From the NCBI GenBank assembly GCA_963709645.1, contig CAVPXP010000048.1:173659-237658 (forward strand): a DNA stretch of 64,000 nucleotides, read 5' to 3'. A program made the translations under genes and the position numbers. This DNA is from DYRB01 sp963709645 (lineage in GTDB: Bacteria > Pseudomonadota > Gammaproteobacteria > Chromatiales > Chromatiaceae). Below, piece by piece: positions 8,365 through 16,381 of this stretch; positions within the stretch are counted from its first letter, which is position 1; the number at the start of each line of letters is the position of its first letter. The notes under the pieces were generated by a model, which did not search any database, was not told where the DNA came from, and was given only the letters and a program-made list of their open reading frames with translations.

Positions 8365-8700
8365 TCAGCGCGGGTAGCGGTCGTCCAGATTCGCGGGGCA
8401 GAGGACGTCGCGCATGATGCCGATGAGGTCCAGCAACTGATTGTTGCGGATGCGGTAATAGATGCGGTTGGCCTCTTTGCGGGCGACCACGATGTTCTTG
8501 TTGCGCAACTGCTCGAGGTGCTGGGAGATGTTGCTCTGGGAGGTCCCGGTGCGGTCCACGATCTCGCCCACCGAGAGTTCGCTCTCCCCCAGGGCGCAGA
8601 GGATTTTCCAGCGCAGCGGGTGGGCCATGGCCTTGAGGGCGTTGGCGGTGAGGGCCGTGTCTTCCTCGTCTGGGATCTGGGGCTGTGTTGGTTCGCTCAT
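8365..8700 (-). CDS. ArsR-family transcriptional regulator
   Basis: 111 residues, a winged-helix DNA-binding repressor. The core motif runs LKAMAHPLRWKILCALGESELSVGEIV, followed by the recognition helix SQSNISQHLEQL and the wing RKEANRIYYRI. Classic metal-sensing members carry ELCVCDL at the position where this protein has ELSVGEI, so the usual alpha-3 metal site is absent; it may sense another signal. Its ATG overlaps the stop of the response regulator as ATGA, making it the third gene of a sensor operon, an uncommon partnership. Confidence 0.9.
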   Translation of the reverse strand: MSEPTQPQIPDEEDTALTANALKAMAHPLRWKILCALGESELSVGEIVDRTGTSQSNISQHLEQLRNKNIVVARKEANRIYYRIRNNQLLDLIGIMRDVLCPANLDDRYPR

Positions 8701-9584
8701 AGGTCCTGCCTAACTACTGGGTCTGCGTCGGACTCGTCAGGTTGTGTCTCGTCAGCGCGGACGTACCCGGTCATGTCTTTGGCGATGCAGATAATGTCGG
8801 TGATATGTCCCTCGCTGTCCTTGACCGCGGTGCGGGAGAACAGGATCGGGACACGGCGCCCATCGCGGGCGATGAATCGGGCCTCGATCTTACTCAGGGC
8901 ACCGGTGCGGATCAGGGCCTCCAACCAGGTGCCCATGAAGGCCCCGGCCTGCTCGTCGCCTTCCTCCTCGAAGACATCGCCGATGGACATCCCGATCAGG
9001 TCCTGTTCGCTGTAGCCGAGCATGCGCAGGGCTTTGGGGTTGACAGTCGTGATCTCGCCCTTGGGGGAGAGGACCAGCAGTGCCTCGCCCATGTAGTTGA
9101 GGATGTTGGCCAGGTGCTGCCTCGCCAGCTCCAACTCCGCCGTGCGCTCCGCTACCCGCTGTTCCAGCACGACATTGAGGGCGCGCTCCTTCTCGATCAG
9201 CCGGAAGTAGGTGCTGATCTTGTTGATGAGTAGATTGTCGTCGATGGGTTTGAGCAGGTAGTCGACAGCTCCGACGGCATAGCCGCGGTGCTGGAACTCC
9301 TCGGACTTGAAGGCGGCGGTCAGAAAGATGATGGGGATGTCGCGGCTGCGCTTGCGCAGCTTGAGCAGGGAGGCGGTTTGGAAACCGTCCATCTCCGGCA
9401 TCTGAACATCGAGGATGATGATGTCGATGTCAGATCGGCTGAGGGTGATGTCGATGGCCGCCTGCCCGGAGTCGGCCTCCAGCACGGCGACGTCCATGTG
9501 CTTTTCGATCAGGCTGCGCAGGCTGAATAGGTTGTGCGCGTGGTCATCGACGATCAGCAGTGTGAATCCACGATAGCGATTCAT
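8697..9584 (-). CDS. Response regulator with C-terminal PAS domain
   Basis: 295 residues. The receiver domain comes first (LLIVDDHAHNL; phosphoacceptor Asp59 in IIILDVQMPEMDGF; conserved Lys in LLKPIDD). A coiled coil follows (RLIEKERALNVVLEQRVAERTAELELA), then a PAS domain (LANILNYMGEALLVLSPKGEI to KDMTGYV). There is no DNA-binding or enzymatic output, so it probably works through protein contact, passing a signal to a kinase or to the coupled ArsR protein. Start MNRYRGF overlaps the kinase stop by 4 nt. PAS and coiled coil could pair with matching regions in the kinase (inference). Confidence 0.9.
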   Translation of the reverse strand: MNRYRGFTLLIVDDHAHNLFSLRSLIEKHMDVAVLEADSGQAAIDITLSRSDIDIIILDVQMPEMDGFQTASLLKLRKRSRDIPIIFLTAAFKSEEFQHRGYAVGAVDYLLKPIDDNLLINKISTYFRLIEKERALNVVLEQRVAERTAELELARQHLANILNYMGEALLVLSPKGEITTVNPKALRMLGYSEQDLIGMSIGDVFEEEGDEQAGAFMGTWLEALIRTGALSKIEARFIARDGRRVPILFSRTAVKDSEGHITDIICIAKDMTGYVRADETQPDESDADPVVRQDL

Positions 9585-12049
9585 GCCGTATTCTGCGGTT
9601 TCTCCCCGGACATTGCTTCCAGAAGCGTCTCCAGCAGGGCCTGAAGCTGCGCCCGGGCGACCGGCTTTTTCAGAAAGTGCAACGGGGCCGGTGCTCCGCA
9701 CTGCTCGAGCTGCATCTGGTCCACCGCCCCACCCATGACCACGATGGGGATCTGGCGGTACCGCTGGTCACTGCCAAGAGCTTGAATCGTATCACAGGTA
9801 TCCCGTGCGGACACTAGGGTTGCCAGCAGGACCACGCCGCAGGGTCCTTCCTCCTGGAGGGTCTCCAGTGCCTCACCCAGGTCGACGGCGGTACGTACTC
9901 GTACCCCCAGCCCCTCAAGCAAGGCCGTCATGGCGACCAGCGCTTGCACGTCGCGCTCAACCAACAAGGCCCAATGCCCCTGGAAGCACTGTGCCGAGTC
10001 AGGCAGCGGGGTTATGGCCTGCGGGGAGTCGTCCGGTTGGGTCTGGTCTGCCCTAGGGGTTGCCGGCTCGCGGATTACCCGGCCTGCGTCTAGGTGGCTG
10101 GGGTCCATTTCCACGGGAAGCCACAGGGTGAAGCGCGACCCCTGCCCCTCGTCGCTCTGTACCTCGATGTTTCCGCCCAGCAGCTTGGCGAGCTCGCGGC
10201 TGATGGAGAGCCCCAGTCCCGTGCCGCCATAGCGCCGGCGCGTGGAACCGTCGGCCTGCTGGAATGCCTCGAAGATGATTCCCTGCTTGTCCTTGGGTAT
10301 ACCGATGCCCGTGTCCGTGACGGCAATGCCGACACGGGCGTCGTCGCCGCTCCCCAGCAGAAGTAGGGTTACCCCGCCGTGGTCCGTGAACTTGACGGCG
10401 TTGGAGAGGAAGTTCTTGATGATCTGCCGGAGCTTGTCACGGTCACTGTAGACCCGCTCGGGCGCGCCGGGCGAGACCTCCAGGCGCAGGCTCAGGCCCT
10501 TGTCTGTGAACAGGGGTCCCAACAGGCCGATCAGCTCCTGAAGCACAGGTCTGAGCTCGAACCACTCCAGGCTCACCGCAATCTGCCCGGCCTCGATACG
10601 GGAGATGTCCAGGATGTTGTCAATCATGGCGCGCAGGTCACGCCCTGCTTCGTTGATGACCTGGGCCTGCCGCCGGTGCTGCGGATTGAGTCCGGCCTGA
10701 TCGTCGGCGAGCATCTTGGAGAGCAAGAGGATGGAGTTGAGCGGGGTACGCAATTCGTGGCTGACGTTGGCCAGGAACTCCGACTTGTAGCGGTTGGACT
10801 GCTCTAGCTCCTGGGTGTGCTCGCGCGCGGTGCGGAGGAACTCGGCGTGGGTCTCGGACAGGGCGGTCAGGCTGTCCGCCAGCTCGCGGACCTCCCGCGG
10901 TCCCTTCCAGCGGAAACGGATTGCCCGCCCCTCGCGCAGGACGCGGCCGATGCCCCCGGTCAGTTCCTGACCGAAGCGCTCCACTCGTTTGGCGCTCCAG
11001 CGGGCCAGGAGCAGGACCACCAGAACGAGCAGCAGGACGATACTCAAGACGCGCGCCATGAGTGCATTGCGGAAGTTGGCGATGGGCGACGGGTCCACCG
11101 GGCGGCCAACCCAGAGCGGCACCTCCTCCTCGGTCAGGAACATGGGCACCCAAAGCATCTCCTCCCCGTGCCGGCCCTTCCACAGTGCCAGCTTGCCCTC
11201 GGCGAAGATCTCCGCCAAACCGGGGAAATCTTGGAAGACCCGCGGTTCTCCACCCACGGCCTGGCCCGGGCGCAAGTAGCTTCCGTTGGCGTTGACCCAT
11301 AGGGTGTCGCGGTAGAATTGGGCCAGGCCGCCCACGTCGATGGTGATGACCACGGCGCCCAGGGCAGGGGGCGCGCTGCCACCGCGCCCGCTTGGAACGG
11401 GCCTGGGGGCTGGTTGGATGGGGTTGGTCCCGCCTACAGCGGCGGCCTCGCCGCCGATGACGCTGATCAGGTTCAGGGTCATGAGCTGGCGTGGGCTAGT
11501 GCTGCTTGCACTGGTGTCTACGCGGATGCGACTGACCAGCACGGCGCCCGGCTGCAGACCCAACCCCGCCTCGACGAACTTGGCGCTCGGGGGTTGAGGC
11601 GGGCTGGTGCTTGGCGACCAACTCCCGGACTGCGGGTCACGCGTCAGCCAGAAGCGCTCGCCGCCGTCGGGGCCGAGGAACAGGATCTGGACGATGTCGC
11701 GCTGGTCGCCCAGGATCTGATTGATCCAGGCCGTATAGCGCGCGCGCGCCAGGTCCGTCTCGTCCTCGTTGCCCGCGGCGCCCAGGATCAGCCCAGGTTC
11801 CGGGAGCTTGGCGAGGAGGCGGATCATCTCGTTGCGGCTCGCCAAGTGCTGGTCGAGGTCGCGGAAATCGGCCCGCAGATTCTGGAGGTAGGCCTTCTGG
11901 TAGAAGAGTGCGGTGCGGTCCAGCACCAGGGGTAGGTTGATCATCACCGCCAACAGCAGCGGCGCGAGGGCGAAGACCAACAGGACCAGAAGGATGAGGC
12001 TGCGCAGTTTCACGCCAGGGGCCACCGCGTTGGAGGGACGAGACACCAT
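9581..12049 (-). CDS. Membrane hybrid histidine kinase with pseudo-receiver
   Basis: Sensor kinase of about 820 residues. Numbering from an alternative upstream ATG at 12112: membrane helix about 37-60, a large periplasmic dCache-like sensor (about 70-345), a second helix about 352-370, a HAMP-like linker, a coiled coil, the H-box ANVSHELRTPLNS (His452), an N-box NFLSNAVKF and glycine boxes DTGIGIP and GGTGLGLSI. The C-terminal 115 residues look like a receiver that has lost its acidic pocket (LLVERD replaces LLVDDD) and its phosphoacceptor (CGVVLLATL), while LKKPV keeps the lysine. It should therefore autophosphorylate and hand the phosphate to the next-gene response regulator. Start chosen at MVSRPSNAV. 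Confidence 0.9.
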   Translation of the reverse strand: MVSRPSNAVAPGVKLRSLILLVLLVFALAPLLLAVMINLPLVLDRTALFYQKAYLQNLRADFRDLDQHLASRNEMIRLLAKLPEPGLILGAAGNEDETDLARARYTAWINQILGDQRDIVQILFLGPDGGERFWLTRDPQSGSWSPSTSPPQPPSAKFVEAGLGLQPGAVLVSRIRVDTSASSTSPRQLMTLNLISVIGGEAAAVGGTNPIQPAPRPVPSGRGGSAPPALGAVVITIDVGGLAQFYRDTLWVNANGSYLRPGQAVGGEPRVFQDFPGLAEIFAEGKLALWKGRHGEEMLWVPMFLTEEEVPLWVGRPVDPSPIANFRNALMARVLSIVLLLVLVVLLLARWSAKRVERFGQELTGGIGRVLREGRAIRFRWKGPREVRELADSLTALSETHAEFLRTAREHTQELEQSNRYKSEFLANVSHELRTPLNSILLLSKMLADDQAGLNPQHRRQAQVINEAGRDLRAMIDNILDISRIEAGQIAVSLEWFELRPVLQELIGLLGPLFTDKGLSLRLEVSPGAPERVYSDRDKLRQIIKNFLSNAVKFTDHGGVTLLLLGSGDDARVGIAVTDTGIGIPKDKQGIIFEAFQQADGSTRRRYGGTGLGLSISRELAKLLGGNIEVQSDEGQGSRFTLWLPVEMDPSHLDAGRVIREPATPRADQTQPDDSPQAITPLPDSAQCFQGHWALLVERDVQALVAMTALLEGLGVRVRTAVDLGEALETLQEEGPCGVVLLATLVSARDTCDTIQALGSDQRYRQIPIVVMGGAVDQMQLEQCGAPAPLHFLKKPVARAQLQALLETLLEAMSGEKPQNTA

Positions 12050-12148
12050 AGCGGGCGGTCTTGAAAATGGGAAGGGCGGTGGGCGTGCCCCAGGCGGGCA
12101 GACAGTGGCCATTCGCCGTCAGCCGGAAGCCCCGTAGCATAGGATGCT

Positions 12149-12922
12149 ATGGCACCCATGCCCTGCACCGCGCGCCCGCCGGTCCGCATTCTCTATCAGG
12201 ACGAGCACCTGGTGGCCGTCGATAAGCCGGCGGGACTCCTGGTGCATCGGACCCGACTGGCCGCCGACGAGCATGATGCCCTGCTCCAGCGCCTCCGTGA
12301 TACCCTGGGACGGCACGTCTATGCCGTCCATCGCCTCGACAGGCCCACATCGGGTGTCGTCGCCTTCGGTCTGACGCCGGAGGCGGGGCGTCGGCTATCG
12401 CGGTTGTTCGAATCCCGCCGCGTCGAAAAGGGCTACCTGGCCGTGGTTCGCGGCTACCTGGGCACGCCTGAGGCCCCTCATGGGATCATCGACTATCCGC
12501 TTCGGGATGCCCCGAATCTGCCGCTGCGCCCGGCCCTGACTACCTACCGCACCCTCGCCCAGGTCGAGCTGCCCCACGCTATCGGGCGCTATCCGGTGAG
12601 CCGCTACAGCTTAGTGGCCGTCTGGCCCCAGACGGGCCGCACCCATCAGATCCGCCGCCATTTTCACCACGTCTTCCACCCCATCGTGGGCGATACCACC
12701 CACGGCGAGGGACGCCACAACCGCCTCTTTCGCGAGCACTACGGCTGTGATCGACTGCTCCTGCATGCGGTGTCGCTGGCTTTCGACCACCCATTCACGG
12801 CGGTGCCGCTTCGTTTCGAAGCCACGCCAGACGCGGCCTGGCAGGCTCTCATGGTGCGGCTCGGGTGGGGGAAGGCAACGGAGAGTGACGGACGGCTGTC
12901 CCCCAAAACGCCCGGCGGCTGA
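12149..12922 (+). CDS. truC: tRNA pseudouridine-65 synthase TruC
   Basis: 257 residues, RluA-type pseudouridine synthase acting on tRNA. The catalytic motif is HRLDRPTSG with its aspartate. TruC features follow in order: the FESRRVEKGYLAVVRGY block, IIDYPL, RYPVSRYSLV, PQTGRTHQIRRHFHHVFHPIVGD and the final LLLHAVSLAF. These match TruC better than RluA, RluC or RluD; no S4 domain is present. It is divergent from the sensor-kinase operon on its left, with only about 100 nt between the starts. The C-terminal 20 residues after the fold are not conserved. Confidence 0.88.
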   Translation: MAPMPCTARPPVRILYQDEHLVAVDKPAGLLVHRTRLAADEHDALLQRLRDTLGRHVYAVHRLDRPTSGVVAFGLTPEAGRRLSRLFESRRVEKGYLAVVRGYLGTPEAPHGIIDYPLRDAPNLPLRPALTTYRTLAQVELPHAIGRYPVSRYSLVAVWPQTGRTHQIRRHFHHVFHPIVGDTTHGEGRHNRLFREHYGCDRLLLHAVSLAFDHPFTAVPLRFEATPDAAWQALMVRLGWGKATESDGRLSPKTPGG

Positions 12923-13031
12923 CTCCAGGATGCGTCCGGCCGGCGCGGGCGAGGCATGCTGCCGGACAGGCCGCTGCAGGGACCCCGGGCGGCGCCCCTG
13001 GCGGCGGTGTGACTGTCCAGGTCCAGCGCCG

Positions 13032-13496
13032 TTAGAGCCCCCGCACCAGCGCAAGAATCTGTTCCGCGTGCCCCTTGGGTCTTACGTCGTAGAGGGCATG
13101 ACGCACGATCCCCTGCTTGTCGATGATAAAGGTCGAGCGGACGATGCCCATGCGCCGCTCCCCGTGGGCCTCCTTCTCGCGCCAGACGTCATAGGCCTCG
13201 CAGGCCTCTCCCTCGGTGTCCGCCAGCAGGCGGACGCTCAGCCCGTACTTGTCGCGGAAGGCGCCGTGGCTGACGCAGTTGTCGCGGCTGATACCCATCA
13301 CCTCGGCATCCAGATCCGCAAACTCCTGTTGCAGATCGGTAAATTCCAGGGCCTCCATGGTGCAGCCGGGGGTGTCGTCCTTGGGATAGAAATAGAGGAC
13401 AAGATGGTTGCGCCCGATCTGGTCGGGCAGGTTGACGCGCTCCAGGTCGGCGTCGGGGAGAGAGAAGAGGGGTGCCTTGTCGCCGGCTTGCAGCAT
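13032..13496 (-). CDS. bcp: Thioredoxin-dependent peroxiredoxin Bcp/PrxQ
   Basis: 154 residues. Reduces peroxides through the peroxidatic cysteine Cys45 in the motif DDTPGCTMEALEF. Where E. coli Bcp has a second cysteine five residues later (position 50), this protein has leucine. Cys74 (SRDNCVSHGAF) is an alternative partner, otherwise the enzyme would work as a 1-Cys type. The C-terminal STFIIDKQGIVRHALYDV block is typical of the family. Start at MLQAGDKAP; the longer frame to 13580 adds a low-quality leader. It is convergent with truC. Confidence 0.9.
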   Translation of the reverse strand: MLQAGDKAPLFSLPDADLERVNLPDQIGRNHLVLYFYPKDDTPGCTMEALEFTDLQQEFADLDAEVMGISRDNCVSHGAFRDKYGLSVRLLADTEGEACEAYDVWREKEAHGERRMGIVRSTFIIDKQGIVRHALYDVRPKGHAEQILALVRGL

Positions 13497-13712
13497 TCGG
13501 GGTTCGCTCCGATGGTAGGTCGTGCAGTAGTGAGCCTGCGGGGGCGGGGACATCGGCCGGGTGCCGCGGCGATGCTCCACAGGCGGGTCGTTTTGATTGT
13601 GATCGAGTCCGTGCGGAATTTAGCACCCCCGCGGGCCGCGTCAACCGGAGGAGCGGCGCGGTTACCGACCAAGGGCCGCGGGTACGCGGGGCGCGCTGGC
13701 GAAAGCGCGCAT

Positions 13713-15032
13713 CTAGTCCTCGCCGGGCTCCTCGTCCGGTGGCAGGCGAACACCGGCGATGGTCCCGCCCCCGGGCCGCTCCCAAAGCTGGATTTCCATG
13801 TCGTTAGCGATCGCGAGCTGCCTGGCCACGGCGAGCCCGAGCCCGCTGCCCCCGGTCTGGCGATTGCGCGAGTGCTCCAGGCGGTAGAAGGGGCGGAAGA
13901 CGGCCTCGCGCTCCGCCTCAGGGATGCCGGGGCCGCGGTCGAGGACAAAGATCACCGGTGGCTGCTCGCGGCAGTCCACTCGCAGGGTGACCTGTCCCGG
14001 GCTGTAGCGAAGGGCATTGTCGACGAGGTTGCCGACAATTCTACGCAGGGCAAGGGGTTGGACCTGGTGGATGCAGGGGCCGCGGGACTGGACGACGATG
14101 CGCGGTTGCCCGCCGGCGAGGTCTGTGAGCAGGGCTGTTAGCTCCACCCGGCTGCGCTTTTCGGCTCCAAGCGTCTTGCCGAGCTCCACGGATTGCGTGA
14201 TGAGGCCGTTCATGTCGTCGATGTCGCGCGCCATTCGCTCGACCAGGGCCTGGTCCGTCTTGCTCGGCAGCATCTCCAGGCCCAGCCGCAGGCGTGTCAG
14301 GGGGGTTCGGAGGTCGTGGGAAATGCCGGCGAGCAGGAGTGTGCGGTTGGCCAGAAGCTCGCGCACCTGTCGGTTCATGGTGTTGAACTGTCGCGCCAGG
14401 CTGGCCAGCTCGCGCGGCCCCTGCTCCGGGAGGGGGTTGGGGTAGCTGCCCTTGGCCAACTGCTCTGCGGCAAGGGACAGTCGGGTCAGGGGGGCAGTGA
14501 CCCGGCGTGCGAGCACCGCGGCGGTTAGGACTACCAGCAGGGCGGCCACTCCCAGAATCATCACTACCGCTTCCAGTGGGCGGGTCTGGATGCGGTCCCT
14601 CGGGAAGCCGACCCAGACTGCCCGGGGGCCGGCGTCCAGATCCGCCCAAAACCAACGCTGGTCGTCCACAAGATTGCTTTGCACGCGCACCGGCTGCCCG
14701 GTGCGCTCGCGTAGCGCCTCCTCCAGACGTTCAACATATGGGAAAAAGTAATACTCCAGGGCAGGTGGGGCGGTGTCGTCGTCCAAGAGGTAGAGCCCGT
14801 ACTCGCTGTCGAGCTTGGCCTTGAACTCCGCTCGCATTGGCGGCGGCAACTGGACCAGGGTGCGCGAGCTCAACACCATCATGGCCGCCAAGTCCGCCGC
14901 CGAGCGGGATGAGACTGGATAGAGTGCGTAATGAACGATCGCGAAAGAGGTCGCCAGGGCGAAGATGCCGAAGGTGAAGACAAGGGTAATCACCGCCCGG
15001 GCGAAGAGCGACAGGGGCCACAGGTGCTTCAA
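13713..15032 (-). CDS. EnvZ-like sensor histidine kinase
   Basis: About 440 residues. Membrane helix (FARAVITLVFTFGIFALATSF), a periplasmic loop of about 120 residues, a second helix (VVMILGVAALLVVLTAAVLA), HAMP, the H-box AGISHDLRTPLTRLRLGLEM, the N-box RRIVGNLVDNALRYSP, and glycine boxes DRGPGIP and GGSGLGLAVAR. These place it in the EnvZ/OmpR class. No ATG exists in frame near the N-terminus except one deep inside the regulator gene. I used a TTG at 15032. An ATG at 15055, 2 nt after the regulator stop, would give MEHRR and join this frame if one base were missing near 15040, which fits the indel pattern of the window. Confidence 0.88.
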   Translation of the reverse strand: MKHLWPLSLFARAVITLVFTFGIFALATSFAIVHYALYPVSSRSAADLAAMMVLSSRTLVQLPPPMRAEFKAKLDSEYGLYLLDDDTAPPALEYYFFPYVERLEEALRERTGQPVRVQSNLVDDQRWFWADLDAGPRAVWVGFPRDRIQTRPLEAVVMILGVAALLVVLTAAVLARRVTAPLTRLSLAAEQLAKGSYPNPLPEQGPRELASLARQFNTMNRQVRELLANRTLLLAGISHDLRTPLTRLRLGLEMLPSKTDQALVERMARDIDDMNGLITQSVELGKTLGAEKRSRVELTALLTDLAGGQPRIVVQSRGPCIHQVQPLALRRIVGNLVDNALRYSPGQVTLRVDCREQPPVIFVLDRGPGIPEAEREAVFRPFYRLEHSRNRQTGGSGLGLAVARQLAIANDMEIQLWERPGGGTIAGVRLPPDEEPGED

Positions 15033-15057
15033 GCGCTTCAGCGTCGGTGCTCCATCC

Positions 15058-15789
15058 TCAGGACTCCCCCCTGGGGGTGAACATGTAGCCCTTGCCCCAT
15101 ACGGTGCGGATATAGATCGGGTGCTTGGTGTCGGGCTCGATCTTGGCCCGTAGACGTGCGACTTGCACGTCAATGCTGCGGTCGAAGGGGGAACGCTCGT
15201 AACCCTTGAGCAGATCCAGGAGGTGGTCGCGGTCCAGGACCCGGTTGGGGTGTGCAGCCAGTGCGCCGAGCAGGTCGATCTCGCCTCCAGTCAGGGATAC
15301 GAGCTGGCCCTCCTTGAGCAGGTCGCGGGTGCGCATATCCAGATGGAAGGGACCAAAGTCGAAGGTGTCCTTGTCACCCGATTCCTCCTCGGCGCTCGCG
15401 GCCCGCGCTGCGCCCGGCTCCTGGCGGCGCAGAACGGCGCGAATGCGGGCCAACAGCTCCCTCGGGTTGAAGGGCTTGGCGACATAGTCGTCGGCGCCGA
15501 CCTCCAGTCCGACGATGCGGTCCACGTCGTCGCCGCGGGCGGACAGCATGATGATGGGGATGTGGCTCGTCTGCCGCAGGCGCCTGGCGATGGACAGCCC
15601 ATCTTCGCCAGGGAGCATCAGGTCCAGCAGGATCAGGTCGCCCCCCGTCTGCGCGAGGACCGCGTCCATGTCGCGCCCGCTCTCCGCCCCGGTGACTGTG
15701 AAGCCTTCCCGGGCGAGGTACCCGATCAGGAGGTCGCGCAGGTCCGGGTCATCGTCCACCACGACGATTCTGGTCGGGTCTTCGGGCAT
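15058..15789 (-). CDS. ompR: OmpR-family response regulator
   Basis: 243 residues. Receiver with the acidic pocket VVVDDDPDL, phosphoacceptor Asp56 (LILLDLMLPGEDG) and AKPFNPREL, then an OmpR/PhoB winged helix (LTGGEIDLLGALAAHPNRVLDRD to VQVARLRAKIEPD, TVWGKGY). The SPFDRSIDVQVARLR pattern is the OmpR version. The ATG at 15789 has GGAG 6 nt upstream; the long open frame to 15999 is not needed. It pairs with the kinase that begins right after its stop. The symbol is by family; the target genes are unknown. Confidence 0.88.
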   Translation of the reverse strand: MPEDPTRIVVVDDDPDLRDLLIGYLAREGFTVTGAESGRDMDAVLAQTGGDLILLDLMLPGEDGLSIARRLRQTSHIPIIMLSARGDDVDRIVGLEVGADDYVAKPFNPRELLARIRAVLRRQEPGAARAASAEEESGDKDTFDFGPFHLDMRTRDLLKEGQLVSLTGGEIDLLGALAAHPNRVLDRDHLLDLLKGYERSPFDRSIDVQVARLRAKIEPDTKHPIYIRTVWGKGYMFTPRGES

Positions 15790-15843
15790 CTTTGCTCCGC
15801 AGGGGATATTGCCGCGGCGGGGTCTTGTTTCCCCCGCCGGGCC

Positions 15844-15888
15844 GTTACAACCTGTAACAATATTAGCATTTACCGAAATACTTCCGAA
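15844..15888 (-). promoter_or_regulatory. Candidate promoter and operator of the OmpR-like operon
   Basis: On the minus strand a TAATAT box (15865-15860) lies 71 nt before the start codon, with a weak TTCGGA -35 at 15888-15883 (17 nt apart). An inverted repeat GTTACA-ACC-TGTAAC (15844-15858) overlaps the expected transcription start, so a bound protein there would block transcription. Autoregulation by the OmpR-like protein is possible. The rest of the gap to 16119 shows nothing clear. Confidence 0.35.
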
Positions 15889-16119
15889 ACCTCTCCCATG
15901 CAGAATGGCAACCGTCACCAGCCCCTGTCGACGGCGAAACTCTGACAACATAGTGGGTTTTCGAGCTGTCGGCAGAGGTCCCCAGCCACCGCCCCACAAA
16001 GGGTGGACGGGGGTTGGGGGACGGCCCGGCGACCCTGTCCTGCGGTTACGCAGAGGGGGCTGACGCCGCAGCCGCCTGAATCTGCAACTGTATTTAGCGC
16101 ACTAAACCGGGAGAAAACC

Positions 16120-16233
16120 ATGAGCTTCGACGCATTGACCTTTGCAGGCCTGTTCTCCGCCGCGGTCAGCGGCGGCTTCCTGATCGCCCTGGCGACGCGC
16201 AACGGCGTCGATCGGATCCGCGGTCGGAAATGA
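16120..16233 (+). CDS. 37-residue single-helix membrane protein
   Basis: Tiny protein MSFDALTFAGLF... with one hydrophobic segment and a basic C-terminus (RNGVDRIRGRK), implying an inside-positive tail. The ATG follows a GGGAG ribosome site by 7 nt, and a strong terminator lies about 75 nt after the stop, so it is a plausible free-standing gene. The opening residues resemble another tiny protein at 47651 (MFFDGLTIAGIL). Function unknown. Confidence 0.55.
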   Translation: MSFDALTFAGLFSAAVSGGFLIALATRNGVDRIRGRK

Positions 16234-16309
16234 CTCGCGCAAACGCCCTCAGCATAACTGACGCCGGACGCTGATCCGGTAACGCTTTCTGGGCAGCAAG
16301 CCAGTTGGG

Positions 16310-16352
16310 CCGCGACGGTAGAGACACACCCTACCGTCGCGGTTCCTTTTTA
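16310..16352 (+). terminator. Rho-independent terminator
   Basis: Perfect 12-bp stem (CCGCGACGGTAG at 16310-16321 with CTACCGTCGCGG at 16331-16342), a 9-nt loop, then TTCCTTTTT. It ends the transcript of the 37-residue gene and insulates pbpC. Confidence 0.85.
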
Positions 16353-16381
16353 TCCATTACAATCCGATCGCTCCTGCTTGA

